NCBI GenBank assembly: GCA_910579655.1
Contig: CAJTVE010000052.1
Span: 1 to 22,379 of the forward strand
Direction: 5' to 3'
Source of the DNA: an uncultured Allobaculum sp.
GTDB lineage: Bacteria; Bacillota_I; Bacilli_A; Erysipelotrichales; Erysipelotrichaceae
DNA: 22,379 nucleotides
The notes beneath the pieces were generated by a model. That model made no database searches and was not told the DNA's origin. It saw only the letters and a list, made by a program, of their open reading frames with translations. Of the stretch, positions 8,078 through 16,384 are shown piece by piece. A program made the translations under genes and the position numbers. How positions within the stretch are numbered: the stretch's first letter is position 1; each line of letters begins with the position of its first letter.

Positions 8078-9289
8078 TCAGATTCTCGTCTGGACGGCAT
8101 GAAAGAGACAATCAACCACCCATTCTTCTTCTGGCGCAAAAACAGGAGCCATCGAATCCTGTGCTTTTTGAGCAATCTCAACGACACCTTCAATGATTTT
8201 GCAGGCGAGCTTTACCGCATTGTTGAGATCATCGATGGAACAGAAGGAGCAGCAGCTGTGGGCATATCTTGTTGGGATACCGATGACAATCGTTGGAATA
8301 TTATGGGTATGCAAAATGCCGCCGTTGGTTCCCCCGCCTTTGCGGACCGCAATCTGGAGCGGCAGATCGTTTTTACGGGCAATCAGGCGGGCAAAATCGA
8401 GCCATTTAGGATGCGTAATCATCGATTTATCAAACGCGCGGATCATCGGACCTTTTTTCAGCGCACTGGTCGGAAAAGGTTCGCCAAAGGTATCGTCCGC
8501 CGGACAGCCTTCAAAACAAATCGCCAGTTTTCCTTCCAAAGCTTCCACAGCAGCCATCATGCCGCGTTCGCCTACTTCTTCCTGGGCAGTAAAGAGGGCT
8601 TCAACATGGGACAGTTCTTGATCCTTCAGCCCTTCGAGCGTCATCATGGCAGCCGCGCAGCCGATCCGGTCATCAAAAGCCTTTCCACAAAATGTATTGA
8701 ACTGCCAATCAAACGTACATTCGGTGTGTGGCACGACAAAACAGCCTGGCTCTACTCCGGCTTCAAGCACCTGATCCCGGCTGCCTGCTCCAATATCGAT
8801 ATGCAGGCTGGAGAAGTCGGGCTGTTTTTTATTTTGGCCATTTTGAAAATGGGGTGGAATACTGGTGACAACACCCCGAATAAAATCGCCATTCACGGTG
8901 CGAATGGTCACGGCCTGTCCAGCCGCATTGACCGGATCCCAGCCCCCTAAAGGCAAAAAGGAAAGTGTTCCATCGGCCAGAACATTCTGGACCATGAAAC
9001 CCACTTCATCCATATGGGCATCCAGAATGATCCACGGCCGGCTCTTTTCGGCCTTTTCGACATACAGATTTCCGATGCTGTCCCTGGAAAAGCTGTATCT
9101 TGGCTTGATGTGAGTCTGCAGGCGGGTACAGATCTCGTCTCGAACTTCATCTTCCAGCCCGGATGGGCCAAAAGCGCTGCTTAATGCCTGGACCAGTTCA
9201 ATCGTTTTCTTCTTTTCGACCTGGGCTTCCGTCTGGTTGTTCAGGGGGTTGCTCAGGCCCTTTGGTTTCTGTTTTTTTCTCTCTGCCAT
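8078..9289 (-). CDS. M42 family metallo-aminopeptidase
   Basis: This is a cytosolic dinuclear metal aminopeptidase of the M42 family (glutamyl aminopeptidase / CelM group), which trims peptides from the N-terminus and usually forms tetrahedral dodecamers. The expected metal and catalytic residues are in order: H92 in DAHMDEVG, bridging D206 in KAFDDRIG, catalytic E237 and ligand E238 in TAQEEVG, E260 in CFEGCPADD and H344 in RYAHS. At 403 residues it is longer than the usual 340-360. The surplus is a charged, probably disordered N-terminus (1-27) and a C-terminal tail. AGGAAGGA precedes the ATG at 9289. It is transcribed alone, divergently from treR. The exact peptide preference cannot be read from the sequence. 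Confidence 0.93.
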   Translation of the reverse strand: MAERKKQKPKGLSNPLNNQTEAQVEKKKTIELVQALSSAFGPSGLEDEVRDEICTRLQTHIKPRYSFSRDSIGNLYVEKAEKSRPWIILDAHMDEVGFMVQNVLADGTLSFLPLGGWDPVNAAGQAVTIRTVNGDFIRGVVTSIPPHFQNGQNKKQPDFSSLHIDIGAGSRDQVLEAGVEPGCFVVPHTECTFDWQFNTFCGKAFDDRIGCAAAMMTLEGLKDQELSHVEALFTAQEEVGERGMMAAVEALEGKLAICFEGCPADDTFGEPFPTSALKKGPMIRAFDKSMITHPKWLDFARLIARKNDLPLQIAVRKGGGTNGGILHTHNIPTIVIGIPTRYAHSCCSFCSIDDLNNAVKLACKIIEGVVEIAQKAQDSMAPVFAPEEEWVVDCLFHAVQTRI

Positions 9290-9661
9290 AAATGAATTCC
9301 TTCCTATGCACTCTCTATCCAGTCACTCTCTTTTATAATGCAAAGTAGTCAGGCTGTTGATTGCCGGGATAAATTTTCACGATTCTTTGATTCAATCTTC
9401 AATCCGGTTTTTCTGGGATCTCTGGATCCGGCACTTGTCCTGAACGGGATCATAAATCTGTTTATCGTTTTTCGATTCCTTTCAGAACCAGACGCAGCCT
9501 CTCAATTTTTGAACCAGACGTGAGAATTCATTCACGATTTCCACGTTTGATTCGTTATAGAATAAGAATCGATATTTTTACTGTACAACCTGCCTCTGAT
9601 TTTTGTCTGCTCCCTCATGTTTTTTTCCATTGATCCGTCTATCGGTGCGAAAGGAGTGTCT
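9290..9661. other. Divergent intergenic region, aminopeptidase / treR
   Basis: This gap must hold promoters for both divergent genes. For treR a weak pair is TTGATT (9547-9552) with GATATT (9571-9576) at 18-bp spacing. A half-palindrome CTGTACAAC (about 9581-9589) resembles half of the treP operators and could allow autoregulation. On the minus side a TATAAA lies about 50 bases before the aminopeptidase start, without a clear -35. AAAGGAG at about 9650-9656 is the treR ribosome binding site. No gene is seen. Confidence 0.4.
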
Positions 9662-10372
9662 ATGTCGAAATATATTGAGATCGCCCGTGAACTATCTGAA
9701 CGAATTACCCATAAAACATATCCACCTAACTCCTATCTGCCCAGTGAAAACGAGTTGTGTAAAGAGTTTGATGCCAGCCGGGATACAGTGCGCAAGGCAC
9801 TCAACCTGCTTGCCGATCGAAAAAGTATTCTCAAAGAAAAAGGGAAAGGCTCAAAAGTTCTCCCTGTTGATATTGTGACCTTTCCAGCTTCTGGTCTGAT
9901 TTCCTTTAAGGAACTGGCGATGCGGTCCCCACAGACAATTGAGACGGATGTCATCCGCTTTGGACTGACTGACGATCCCTATATTCTTGAAAAGCTGGCC
10001 ATGCCTGAAGGATCTAAAGCCCTGGAAATCTATCGCATCCGCTCTTATGATGGCGAACGGATTATTGAAGACCGGGATTATCTCAATCCCGAAGTGATTC
10101 CCGGAATGACTCCGGAAATTGCGCAGGATTCCTTATATCAATATATCGAACAGGTTCTGGGCAAGCCGATTGGCTTTGCGCGCAAGGAAATTACCGTCGA
10201 ACCTGCCTCTGAATTTGATCAGGAGCATCTGGATCTCAAAGGTGGCAATTTGCTTGTGATCGTCCGCTCCCTGACTTACCTGGAAGATGCGACACTCTTT
10301 GAGTACACCGAATCGCGCCATCGCACCGATAAATTCAAATTCCTTGATTTCTCTCGCCGGGAACGTTTATAG
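9662..10372 (+). CDS. treR: Trehalose operon repressor, GntR/HutC family
   Basis: TreR is a cytosolic DNA-binding repressor that is released by trehalose 6-phosphate in Bacillus. The N-terminal winged helix (about 1-70) includes LPSENELCKEFDASRDTVRKAL and the wing KEKGKGSKV. The C-terminal UTRA effector domain carries the SGLISFKELA, FARKEITVEP, LDLKG and EYTESRHRTDKFKFLDFSRR blocks that match TreR of Bacillus closely. The 236-residue length is typical. I chose the ATG at 9662 because AAAGGAG lies five bases upstream. A longer open frame from 9617 has no ribosome binding site. The gene sits directly before treP and treC on the same strand, and its likely operators lie in the treP promoter. 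Confidence 0.93.
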   Translation: MSKYIEIARELSERITHKTYPPNSYLPSENELCKEFDASRDTVRKALNLLADRKSILKEKGKGSKVLPVDIVTFPASGLISFKELAMRSPQTIETDVIRFGLTDDPYILEKLAMPEGSKALEIYRIRSYDGERIIEDRDYLNPEVIPGMTPEIAQDSLYQYIEQVLGKPIGFARKEITVEPASEFDQEHLDLKGGNLLVIVRSLTYLEDATLFEYTESRHRTDKFKFLDFSRRERL

Positions 10373-10700
10373 CGTTTCCGGTTTTTCGTTTTCGGATCCC
10401 GGCTGTTTCAAGCCTGTAGTGTAAGCAGCCCTGGATGGTGCCCGGCTGCTTTTCAGGCTGCCTTCTTTTGAACTCGCTTTTTCAGCTGTCCATACACCAA
10501 CAAGACACCAACAAGATCTCGGCTCGTTTTTGGAATGCCGGCATGTTGTTTTTGTTGAACCTGGGTTTTGCCGTGGGTGTTTTCTAAAGAGGATCGCCTT
10601 TATCCATCCAGATTTATCATCCGATCAGGAGTTTATTTCATCTTTTTATAATTATCCAAAACGTTCACACAAAATAATTCGCAATTTTTCCATATTTTTG
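10373..10700. other. Intergenic region between treR and the treP promoter
   Basis: No gene is supported here. The region contains a probable treR terminator (listed separately), a perfect tandem pair of ACACCAACAAG (10494-10504 and 10505-10515), and a palindrome ATGCCGGCAT near 10540. An A/T-rich stretch leads into the treP promoter. Confidence 0.5.
10424..10453 (+). terminator. Probable terminator of treR
   Basis: AGCAGCC (10424-10430) pairs with GGCTGCT (10444-10450), loop 13 nt, followed by TTT. The T-run is short, so some read-through into treP is possible. Confidence 0.5.
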
Positions 10701-10730
10701 TTGACAGAACATGTACGTACAAGTTATAGT
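10701..10730 (+). promoter_or_regulatory. treP promoter
   Basis: A consensus -35 TTGACA (10701-10706) is followed after 18 bases by TATAGT (10725-10730). The predicted start is near 10737, giving a leader of about 88 bases before treP. The spacer contains operator copy 1. Confidence 0.8.
10709..10724. promoter_or_regulatory. Putative TreR operator, copy 1
   Basis: ACATGTACGTACAAGT is a 16-bp near-perfect palindrome (core TGTACGTACA) filling the -35/-10 spacer. GntR-family TreR proteins bind such palindromes, and binding here would block RNA polymerase. Assignment to TreR is from position and family knowledge. Confidence 0.7.
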
Positions 10731-10744
10731 AAGAGCGTCGAAAG

Positions 10745-10760
10745 ACATGTACGTACAAGT
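10745..10760. promoter_or_regulatory. Putative TreR operator, copy 2
   Basis: An identical copy of ACATGTACGTACAAGT starts 36 bp downstream of copy 1, a few bases after the predicted transcription start. The following TTA/TTAGA context is also shared. Two identical sites suggest cooperative or roadblock repression. Confidence 0.7.
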
Positions 10761-10788
10761 TAGAGAAATTCGTAGAAATTCGTTTAGT

Positions 10789-10802
10789 AGAGAGCGTTTC
10801 CA
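10789..10802 (+). promoter_or_regulatory. Possible cre (CcpA) site
   Basis: AGAGAGCGTTTCCA fits the cre consensus TGWNANCGNTNNCA at all defined positions but the first. It lies in the treP leader, where CcpA would act as a roadblock during glucose growth. Carbon repression of tre operons is known in Bacillota, but the site itself is inferred. Confidence 0.4.
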
Positions 10803-10824
10803 TACGGAAACCAAGGAGAAAAAC

Positions 10825-12753
10825 ATGGCTGATTATCAAAAGGAAGCGAAAGAGCTTCTGAAACTGGTCGGCGGCAAAGAGAACATCGTCTCCGTCGCCC
10901 ACTGTGTCACCCGCATGCGCTTTGTTCTGGCTGAACCGGACAAAGCAGACGTAGCGGCAATCGAAAAACTGCCCACCGCAAAAGGGACTTTTACTCAGGC
11001 TGGTCAGTTCCAGGTCATCATCGGTAATGATGTAACCAACTATTACGATGACTTCATCAAAGTCTCCGGTCTGGAAGGAGCATCCAAAGATGCAGTAAAA
11101 CAGGCTGCCAAAACCAATCAGAACTGGCTGCAGCGCCTGATTGGCAACCTTGGTGAGATCTTCACGCCGATTATTCCGGCTCTGGTTGCCGGTGGTCTGA
11201 TTCTGGGCTTCCGTAACTGCATTGACTCCCTGTATCTGTTTGAAAATGGCACCAAAACGTTATGCGATATTTCTCAGTTCTGGAGCGGCGTCGACAGTTT
11301 CTTATGGCTGATCGGTGAGGCGATCTTCCACTACTTACCTGTAGCCATCACCTGGTCTATTACCCGCAAAATGGGCACCAGTCAGATTCTGGGTATTATT
11401 CTGGGAATCACCCTGGTTTCCCCACAGTTATTAAACGCTTATGCGGTGGCTTCTACAGCTCCTGCTGATATTCCAGTCTGGGATTTTGGATTTGCGACAG
11501 TGCGCATGATCGGCTATCAGGCGCAGGTCATTCCGGCAATCATGGCGGGATTTGTTCTGGTTTATCTTGAACGCTTCTTCCAGAAGATCACGCCGGCAAT
11601 CGTATCCATCATCGTTGTTCCCTTCTGCTCTTTGGTTTTAGCGGTTTTAATCGCTCATACCATCGTTGGTCCAATCGGATGGGTACTTGGCGACTGGATT
11701 TCCAAAGTTGTTTATGCTGGACTGATGAATCCACTGGGCTGGCTGTTTGCGGGTGTATTTGGCCTGCTTTATGCTCCACTTGTCATCACTGGTCTGCACC
11801 ACATGTCCAATGCGATTGACTCGCAGCTGATTTCGACTTATGGCGGCACGATCCTCTGGCCAATGATCGCCTTAAGCAACATTGCTCAGGGTTCTGCTGT
11901 TCTTGGCTTCTCCTTATTAACCCGTAAAAATGAACGTCTCCAGCAGGTTGCTTTGCCAGCAGCAATCTCCTGCTACTTAGGCGTAACTGAACCTGCATTA
12001 TTTGGTATTAACTTAAAATATGGCTTCCCAATCGTGTGCGGCATGATTGGCAGCTCCATTGCTGCAATGTTCTCTGTTGCCTTTGGCATCAGCGCTATCT
12101 CGATTGGTGTCGGCGGTCTGCCGGGGATCCTGTCCATCTTCCCACAGTACTGGGGCTTATTTGCCATCGCTATGGTGATTGCGATTGTGATTCCATTTAC
12201 ACTGACTTACGTATGGGGTAAATCCCACCTGTCTGCTGAAGTTCTGTATGGCGAAGCTGAACCTGAAAAACAGCTCACTCCAGAACAGGCTGCAAAAGAT
12301 GTAATCTTAAATGCTCCAATGACTGGAACACTGCTTCCATTATCTGAAGTTGAAGACCAGGCATTTGCTTCTGGTGCCATGGGTCAGGGTTTTGCGATTG
12401 ATCCAACCGACGGCCTTGTTCTTGCCCCCTGCGATGCTGAAGTCATGATGATTTTCCCAACAAAACATGCAATTGGCTTAAAGACAATCAAAGGCGAAGA
12501 AGTCCTGATTCACTTAGGTATGGACACGGTTGAGCTCAATGGTCAGGGATTTAACCTGCGTGTTCAACAGAGTGACCTGGTCAGCGCCGGTGATCCACTG
12601 GTTGAAATGGATCTCGATGCCATCCGCAAAGCGGGCAAGCCTGTTATATCCCCAGTTGTTGTAACAAGCGGCCAGAATGTAAAACTGCTCACTCAGGGGG
12701 CCATCAAAGCGACTGATGAGGCTGCAGTTATCCTGCCAACAGCCAACGACTAA
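10825..12753 (+). CDS. treP: Trehalose PTS transporter, EIIBCA fusion
   Basis: This is the membrane permease of the phosphotransferase system, which imports trehalose and delivers it as trehalose 6-phosphate. Domain order is EIIB (1-85, phosphocysteine C27 in VAHCVTRMRF), EIIC (about 105-465, about ten membrane helices, with ITGLHHMSNAID at 321-332 and the substrate-site motif GVTEPALFGINLK around E389), then a glucose-type EIIA (about 490-635, phosphohistidine H563 in LIHLGMDTVEL, supporting H548). Bacillus subtilis TreP lacks the EIIA part, so this 642-residue protein supplies its own. AAGGAG precedes the ATG at 10825. A longer frame from 10711 runs through the operators and is rejected as a start. 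Trehalose rather than sucrose specificity is inferred from the flanking treR and treC. Confidence 0.92.
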   Translation: MADYQKEAKELLKLVGGKENIVSVAHCVTRMRFVLAEPDKADVAAIEKLPTAKGTFTQAGQFQVIIGNDVTNYYDDFIKVSGLEGASKDAVKQAAKTNQNWLQRLIGNLGEIFTPIIPALVAGGLILGFRNCIDSLYLFENGTKTLCDISQFWSGVDSFLWLIGEAIFHYLPVAITWSITRKMGTSQILGIILGITLVSPQLLNAYAVASTAPADIPVWDFGFATVRMIGYQAQVIPAIMAGFVLVYLERFFQKITPAIVSIIVVPFCSLVLAVLIAHTIVGPIGWVLGDWISKVVYAGLMNPLGWLFAGVFGLLYAPLVITGLHHMSNAIDSQLISTYGGTILWPMIALSNIAQGSAVLGFSLLTRKNERLQQVALPAAISCYLGVTEPALFGINLKYGFPIVCGMIGSSIAAMFSVAFGISAISIGVGGLPGILSIFPQYWGLFAIAMVIAIVIPFTLTYVWGKSHLSAEVLYGEAEPEKQLTPEQAAKDVILNAPMTGTLLPLSEVEDQAFASGAMGQGFAIDPTDGLVLAPCDAEVMMIFPTKHAIGLKTIKGEEVLIHLGMDTVELNGQGFNLRVQQSDLVSAGDPLVEMDLDAIRKAGKPVISPVVVTSGQNVKLLTQGAIKATDEAAVILPTAND

Positions 12754-12811
12754 TCGCTTTATTCCGATTTTCCTGCTTTACCCTTTGCTTCTTACCTGTC
12801 AATATCCTTTC

Positions 12812-12860
12812 GTCTGCCCCTTTTGCCGCCTCTCTTTCTGTCATGGCAAAAGGGGCAGAC
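12812..12860 (+). terminator. Strong hairpin between treP and treC
   Basis: GTCTGCCCCTTTTGCC (12812-12827) pairs perfectly with GGCAAAAGGGGCAGAC (12845-12860), a 16-bp stem with a 17-nt loop. No T-run follows, so it is more likely an mRNA-stabilising or processing hairpin that sets treP above treC than a full terminator. Confidence 0.6.
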
Positions 12861-12900
12861 TTGAAAATGCAAACCCGAAAAGGAAGCCAAAGGCCATCAG

Positions 12901-12993
12901 GCAAAACTGAGAAATAGAAAAAGAGAAACAAAATCTGAAATAGACAAAACTCTGAAGTGAACAAAACTCTGAGGTAACAAAATTCTGAAATGA
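12901..12993 (+). repeat. Degenerate A-rich tandem repeat before treC
   Basis: Four near-identical units of 16-17 bases follow each other (12928-12943, 12944-12960, 12961-12976, 12977-12993), consensus ACAAAAcTCTGAAaTgA. A more diverged unit lies at 12901-12916. The array ends at the treC ribosome binding site (GAGGAAAGG). It is unstructured and purine-rich. Confidence 0.8.
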
Positions 12994-13010
12994 GGAAAGG
13001 ATGAATACAT

Positions 13011-14642
13011 ATGGATTGCTCTAAAGAAGTGGTTTATCAGATTTATCCGAAGTCGTACCAGGATACCACGGGCAATGGTCTTGGCGATCTTCGCGGCATT
13101 ATTTCCCATCTTGATCATTTGAAAGATCTTGGCGTCACCATGATCTGGCTTAACCCCATCTTCCCATCTCCCCAAAAGGACAATGGCTACGATGTGGCTG
13201 ACTATACCGCCATCAATCCAGACTATGGAACGATGGAAGACTTTGAAGAACTGATCGCCCAGGCCCGCAACCGCAAGATTGGCATCATGCTCGATATGGT
13301 ATTCAACCACACCTCAACGGAACATGAGTGGTTCAAAAAAGCCCTGGCTGGCGATGAAAAATATAAAAACTACTACATCTGGAAAAAAGGCAAAGACGGC
13401 AAGCTGCCAACCAACTGGCCATCCAAATTTGGCGGTCCGTGCTGGCAGTATGTGGATCAGTTTGATGAATACTATCTTCACCTTTTCGACCCCACCCAGG
13501 CCGATCTGAACTGGGAAAATCCAGAAGTGCGCCAAGAACTGGTCAACGTCCTGAAATTCTGGATTGAAAAAGGCGTCAAAGGCTTCCGCTTTGATGTCGT
13601 CAACCTGATCGATAAAAATTCCTATCAGGAGGCACCAAAAGGATCGGAAGGCAAAGAATTTTATACCGACGGCCCAAAAGTCGGCCAGTATCTCCACCAG
13701 CTGTATGACGAAGCGTTAGGCCAGGCCAATGCCATGACGGTTGGTGAAATGTCGGCCACCTCTATCGATCGTTGTGCCGGTTATTCCCGCCCTGAAAGCG
13801 AAGAACTGTCCATGTGCTTTAACTTCCATCATCTGAAAATCGACTACAAAGACAAGCAGAAATGGACGCTGATGCCCTTTGATTTCCAGGAACTCAAAGA
13901 TCTGATGTTCACATGGGATACCGAAATGGAAAAAGAAGGCGGCTGGAATGCGATTTTCTGGAACTGTCATGACCAGCCCCGGGCTCTTTCCCGCTTTGGC
14001 GATCCCGTCAACTATCCAAAAGAATCGGCCAAGATGTTAGCTAGTGTGCTCTTCACCCGCCGCGGTACTCCCTATCTGTTGTATGGCGATGAAATCGGCA
14101 TGACCAACATCAACACCAAAGCCATCGCGGACTATGTCGATGTCGAAAGCCTCAATGCTGCCCAGATGTTAAAGGAAAAGGGCCTTTCGGATGCCGAGAT
14201 TTTAGAAACGCTCCAGTCCAAGAGTCGCGACAACGGCCGCAGTCCAATGCAATGGACAAGCCAGGCCAATGGCGGCTTTACAACCGGCAAGCCATGGCTG
14301 ATGGTCAACGACAATATCGATACCGTTAATGTAGAAGCGGTGAAGAAAGATCCAGATTCCATCTACGCCTACTATCAGAAACTCATCGATCTCAAAAAGA
14401 ACAATCCTGTCCTCCAGAAGGGCTCAACCGTTCCTTTACTGGACGACGATGAAAATCTGTATGCCTTCAAGCGTGTCCTGGATGACAAGGAACTGCTTTG
14501 CATCCATAACTTCTATGGCAAAGAAGCGCCGCTGGCTTTAGATCTGCATGGCTATGATCGCATCCTGTCCAACTATCCGAATTTCAGCGAAGAGACAAAG
14601 ACACTTCGTCCTTACGAATCCCTGATTCTGGAAAAAAGATAA
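13011..14642 (+). CDS. treC: Trehalose-6-phosphate hydrolase (alpha,alpha-phosphotrehalase)
   Basis: This cytosolic GH13 enzyme cleaves trehalose 6-phosphate to glucose and glucose 6-phosphate, the step after TreP uptake. The family signatures are present: VVYQIYPKSYQDTTGNG near the start, DMVFNH (95-100), catalytic nucleophile D195 in GFRFDVVN, acid/base E246 in TVGEMS, and the transition-state pair H320-D321 in WNCHDQPR. The 543-residue length is normal for TreC/TreA. GAGGAAAGG lies about ten bases before the ATG at 13011. It is 257 bases downstream of treP, separated by a strong hairpin and a repeat array. Oligo-1,6-glucosidase is the closest alternative, but the operon context favours TreC. 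Confidence 0.94.
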   Translation: MDCSKEVVYQIYPKSYQDTTGNGLGDLRGIISHLDHLKDLGVTMIWLNPIFPSPQKDNGYDVADYTAINPDYGTMEDFEELIAQARNRKIGIMLDMVFNHTSTEHEWFKKALAGDEKYKNYYIWKKGKDGKLPTNWPSKFGGPCWQYVDQFDEYYLHLFDPTQADLNWENPEVRQELVNVLKFWIEKGVKGFRFDVVNLIDKNSYQEAPKGSEGKEFYTDGPKVGQYLHQLYDEALGQANAMTVGEMSATSIDRCAGYSRPESEELSMCFNFHHLKIDYKDKQKWTLMPFDFQELKDLMFTWDTEMEKEGGWNAIFWNCHDQPRALSRFGDPVNYPKESAKMLASVLFTRRGTPYLLYGDEIGMTNINTKAIADYVDVESLNAAQMLKEKGLSDAEILETLQSKSRDNGRSPMQWTSQANGGFTTGKPWLMVNDNIDTVNVEAVKKDPDSIYAYYQKLIDLKKNNPVLQKGSTVPLLDDDENLYAFKRVLDDKELLCIHNFYGKEAPLALDLHGYDRILSNYPNFSEETKTLRPYESLILEKR

Positions 14643-14916
14643 AACGGATTCGCACAAAGTCAACACTGGACCAAGCCACAACCGGCAAGCCAAGTGTCTT
14701 CACTCTTATTCTTGCAATTCAGAAACACCATAGATCTGGATGGTGAACGGCGCCTGCTTCCGTTTCTCAAAATTCTTCTCATTCTTCCATCCTTCTGACA
14801 GAACAGATTGATCCCCTGTCTTTCAGATCCATGGAATCTGGGATGTTGTTTTGAGGCCTGGAAGTCCTGGTTCATCCCCAGATCTTTACCAACTTAACGT
14901 ATTTTTCTCACTCTAC
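14643..14916. other. 3' region after treC
   Basis: No gene is supported in the gap after treC. An imperfect hairpin with ACACT (about 14664-14668) and AGTGT lies shortly after the stop but has no T-run. The clear terminator is the one at 14917-14957. From there to 15067 nothing else was recognised. Confidence 0.4.
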
Positions 14917-14957
14917 AAAAATTCCCATCCGCCACAGCCAGGCAGATGGGAATTTTT
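14917..14957. terminator. Bidirectional terminator, treC / XRE regulator
   Basis: AAAAATTCCCATC (14917-14929) pairs perfectly with GATGGGAATTTTT (14945-14957), and the stem extends inward past one mismatch. A and T tails on both sides fit termination of the convergent treC and regulator transcripts. Confidence 0.9.
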
Positions 14958-15067
14958 CGTTGAAGATTCCAATTGTTTTTGTCCAAGTTTCCATTGGTGT
15001 CAACCAACGGTGTCGATAGAGACAAGGATGATAGAAATAAGGATAAAGTCATTCAGGCAGATTCAAT

Positions 15068-16138
15068 TCAGTCTGAAGACTTCTGTCTGAGATAAGCATT
15101 GATACCCGCGCTCAAAGCGCCAAACAAAATTCCAGCGACCGCCCAGATAATCCAGGTGCGGCTCCATTGATTGGAAAGAAACGACCAGGCCAGATAAATG
15201 GCAGTCACTAACGTCCAGTACACACCCGCGAATGGTTCAATGACTTTATTGACTTTCTTGGCAGACGTTGTGTAATCGTCTTCCTGAAGCAGAATATCTG
15301 TCGCTTCTTTTAAAGTGGTAGCCCGCACGATAAAATTGACGCCCACCGCGACAAATCCCAGCAAAACGCACACTCCAATCAACAGGAAGGATCCATTGTT
15401 TTTCATAAACAGACTCGCAAAGATCGCAATGGGCGAAAGAATGCAAAGCACAATACCGGTCGCCATCTGTCTTTGGATTTGCGGCTCCCATTCGTCTTTG
15501 ACCTTTTCGGTAAACATATACGCCTGCCCATCCAGCCGGAAGCTTTCCTTTTCCAGATATTCATAGGGCTGAACTAAAGGTTCATCCCGAATGATTTTAT
15601 AGACACCGAAAGCAACCAGTCCCAACAGGAAGCAGAGTCCCAGACCAACAGCCATTTCTGAAGCCATGGCCATGCCAAGCCAGCCAAGCTCACGGATGGC
15701 GAACAAAAAGAGCAGAGGAATGACACTGGAAATCAGGACCGACACACTCAGAGCCATTCGAGGCGCCGTATATTCTTTGACTTCTAAAAATCGCTTTGCG
15801 CTCATCAGATCAACCACTTTGTTCGAGGGAATGTCCGGCATTTGAGGATTTTGGTCTGCCATCATGGTCTCTTTTCCAAAACCGTCTTCCTGATCCCCTT
15901 CATTGGATTCCAGATCTTCAAATGTAACAGGAGCCAGCTGTCGATCGCTTTTGAGCAGCGTATCCGTACTGACTTCAAACAGATCGGACAGAATCAGAAT
16001 TTTATCCAGGTCTGGCATACTCTGTCCACTCTCCCATTTGGACACTGCCTGACGGGAGACACCAATCTGGGCAGCCAGTTCTTCCTGACTCCAGCCTCGG
16101 CGGCGGCGCAATATAGTCAGTTTTTCAGCAAATTTCAT
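15068..16138 (-). CDS. XRE-family regulator with six-helix membrane domain
   Basis: This is a DNA-binding protein tethered to the membrane, probably a sensor-regulator. Residues 1-60 form an XRE helix-turn-helix: WSQEELAAQIGVSRQAVSKWESGQSMPDL. A charged linker (about 65-115) follows, then six predicted membrane helices: ALSVSVLISSVIPLLFLF, the MAVGLGLCFLLGLVAFGVY region, GIVLCILSPIAIFASLF, LLIGVCVLLGFVAVGVNF, VYWTLVTAIYLAWSFL and IIWAVAGILFGALSAGI. The architecture is common in Bacillota but signals are mostly unknown. I chose the ATG at 16138 because AAAGGAT precedes it and the helix-turn-helix starts there. A GTG at 16261 would add 41 non-conserved residues. Its promoter module is nearly the same as that of the MFS gene upstream, so the two are likely coregulated, possibly by this protein. 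Confidence 0.88.
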   Translation of the reverse strand: MKFAEKLTILRRRRGWSQEELAAQIGVSRQAVSKWESGQSMPDLDKILILSDLFEVSTDTLLKSDRQLAPVTFEDLESNEGDQEDGFGKETMMADQNPQMPDIPSNKVVDLMSAKRFLEVKEYTAPRMALSVSVLISSVIPLLFLFAIRELGWLGMAMASEMAVGLGLCFLLGLVAFGVYKIIRDEPLVQPYEYLEKESFRLDGQAYMFTEKVKDEWEPQIQRQMATGIVLCILSPIAIFASLFMKNNGSFLLIGVCVLLGFVAVGVNFIVRATTLKEATDILLQEDDYTTSAKKVNKVIEPFAGVYWTLVTAIYLAWSFLSNQWSRTWIIWAVAGILFGALSAGINAYLRQKSSD

Positions 16139-16316
16139 AAAGATATCCTTTCCGGATCCGCAATCCTGCAGACCCTGTCTGATAGAAAGCGACGGACCAG
16201 GAAGCAAACAGCCAGCAGGCCTTTCATTTTCCAGCTTTTTTACCCCTGCTCGATCCATCACTTGATCTTAAATTTTGATACGCAGCGTACTCAAGTCCTT
16301 GTTTCTTTGAAACCGA

Positions 16317-16384
16317 CTTGATGAGCCCATGATAAAGGACATTCCCAATGCCCGCAACCAACTGCCAGCTTGAAATGTGACAAC
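16317..16384 (-). promoter_or_regulatory. Shared promoter module, copy A (XRE regulator)
   Basis: These 68 bp align without gaps to 18382-18449 upstream of the MFS gene, 49 positions identical. On the minus strand a -35-like TTGCGG (16357-16352) and -10-like TATCAT (16334-16329) are 17 bp apart. Directly upstream is a block of 28 bases with 26 identical, holding the imperfect dyad TGCCA (16363-16367) / TGACA (16378-16382). The leader to the start codon would be about 180 bases. Confidence 0.65.

Noticed and set aside
8099..8950. Long open frame of 283 codons on the plus strand
   Set aside because: It is antisense to the M42 aminopeptidase, which has all metal ligands and a good ribosome binding site. 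The antisense product shows no family motifs.
10711..10824. Upstream extension of treP
   Set aside because: The extra 38 codons would translate the two operators and the region after the promoter. The ATG at 10825 has AAGGAG and begins the EIIB domain.
12901..12993. Possible CRISPR array
   Set aside because: Units are 16-17 bases, directly adjacent with no spacers, and no cas gene is near.
12897..13310. Open frame of 137 codons on the minus strand over the treC start
   Set aside because: It is antisense to the conserved TreC N-terminus and includes the repeat array. No motif supports it.
16139..16261. GTG start that lengthens the XRE regulator by 41 residues
   Set aside because: XRE regulators begin just before the helix-turn-helix, and the ATG at 16138 has a ribosome binding site. 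The added residues look like translated leader.
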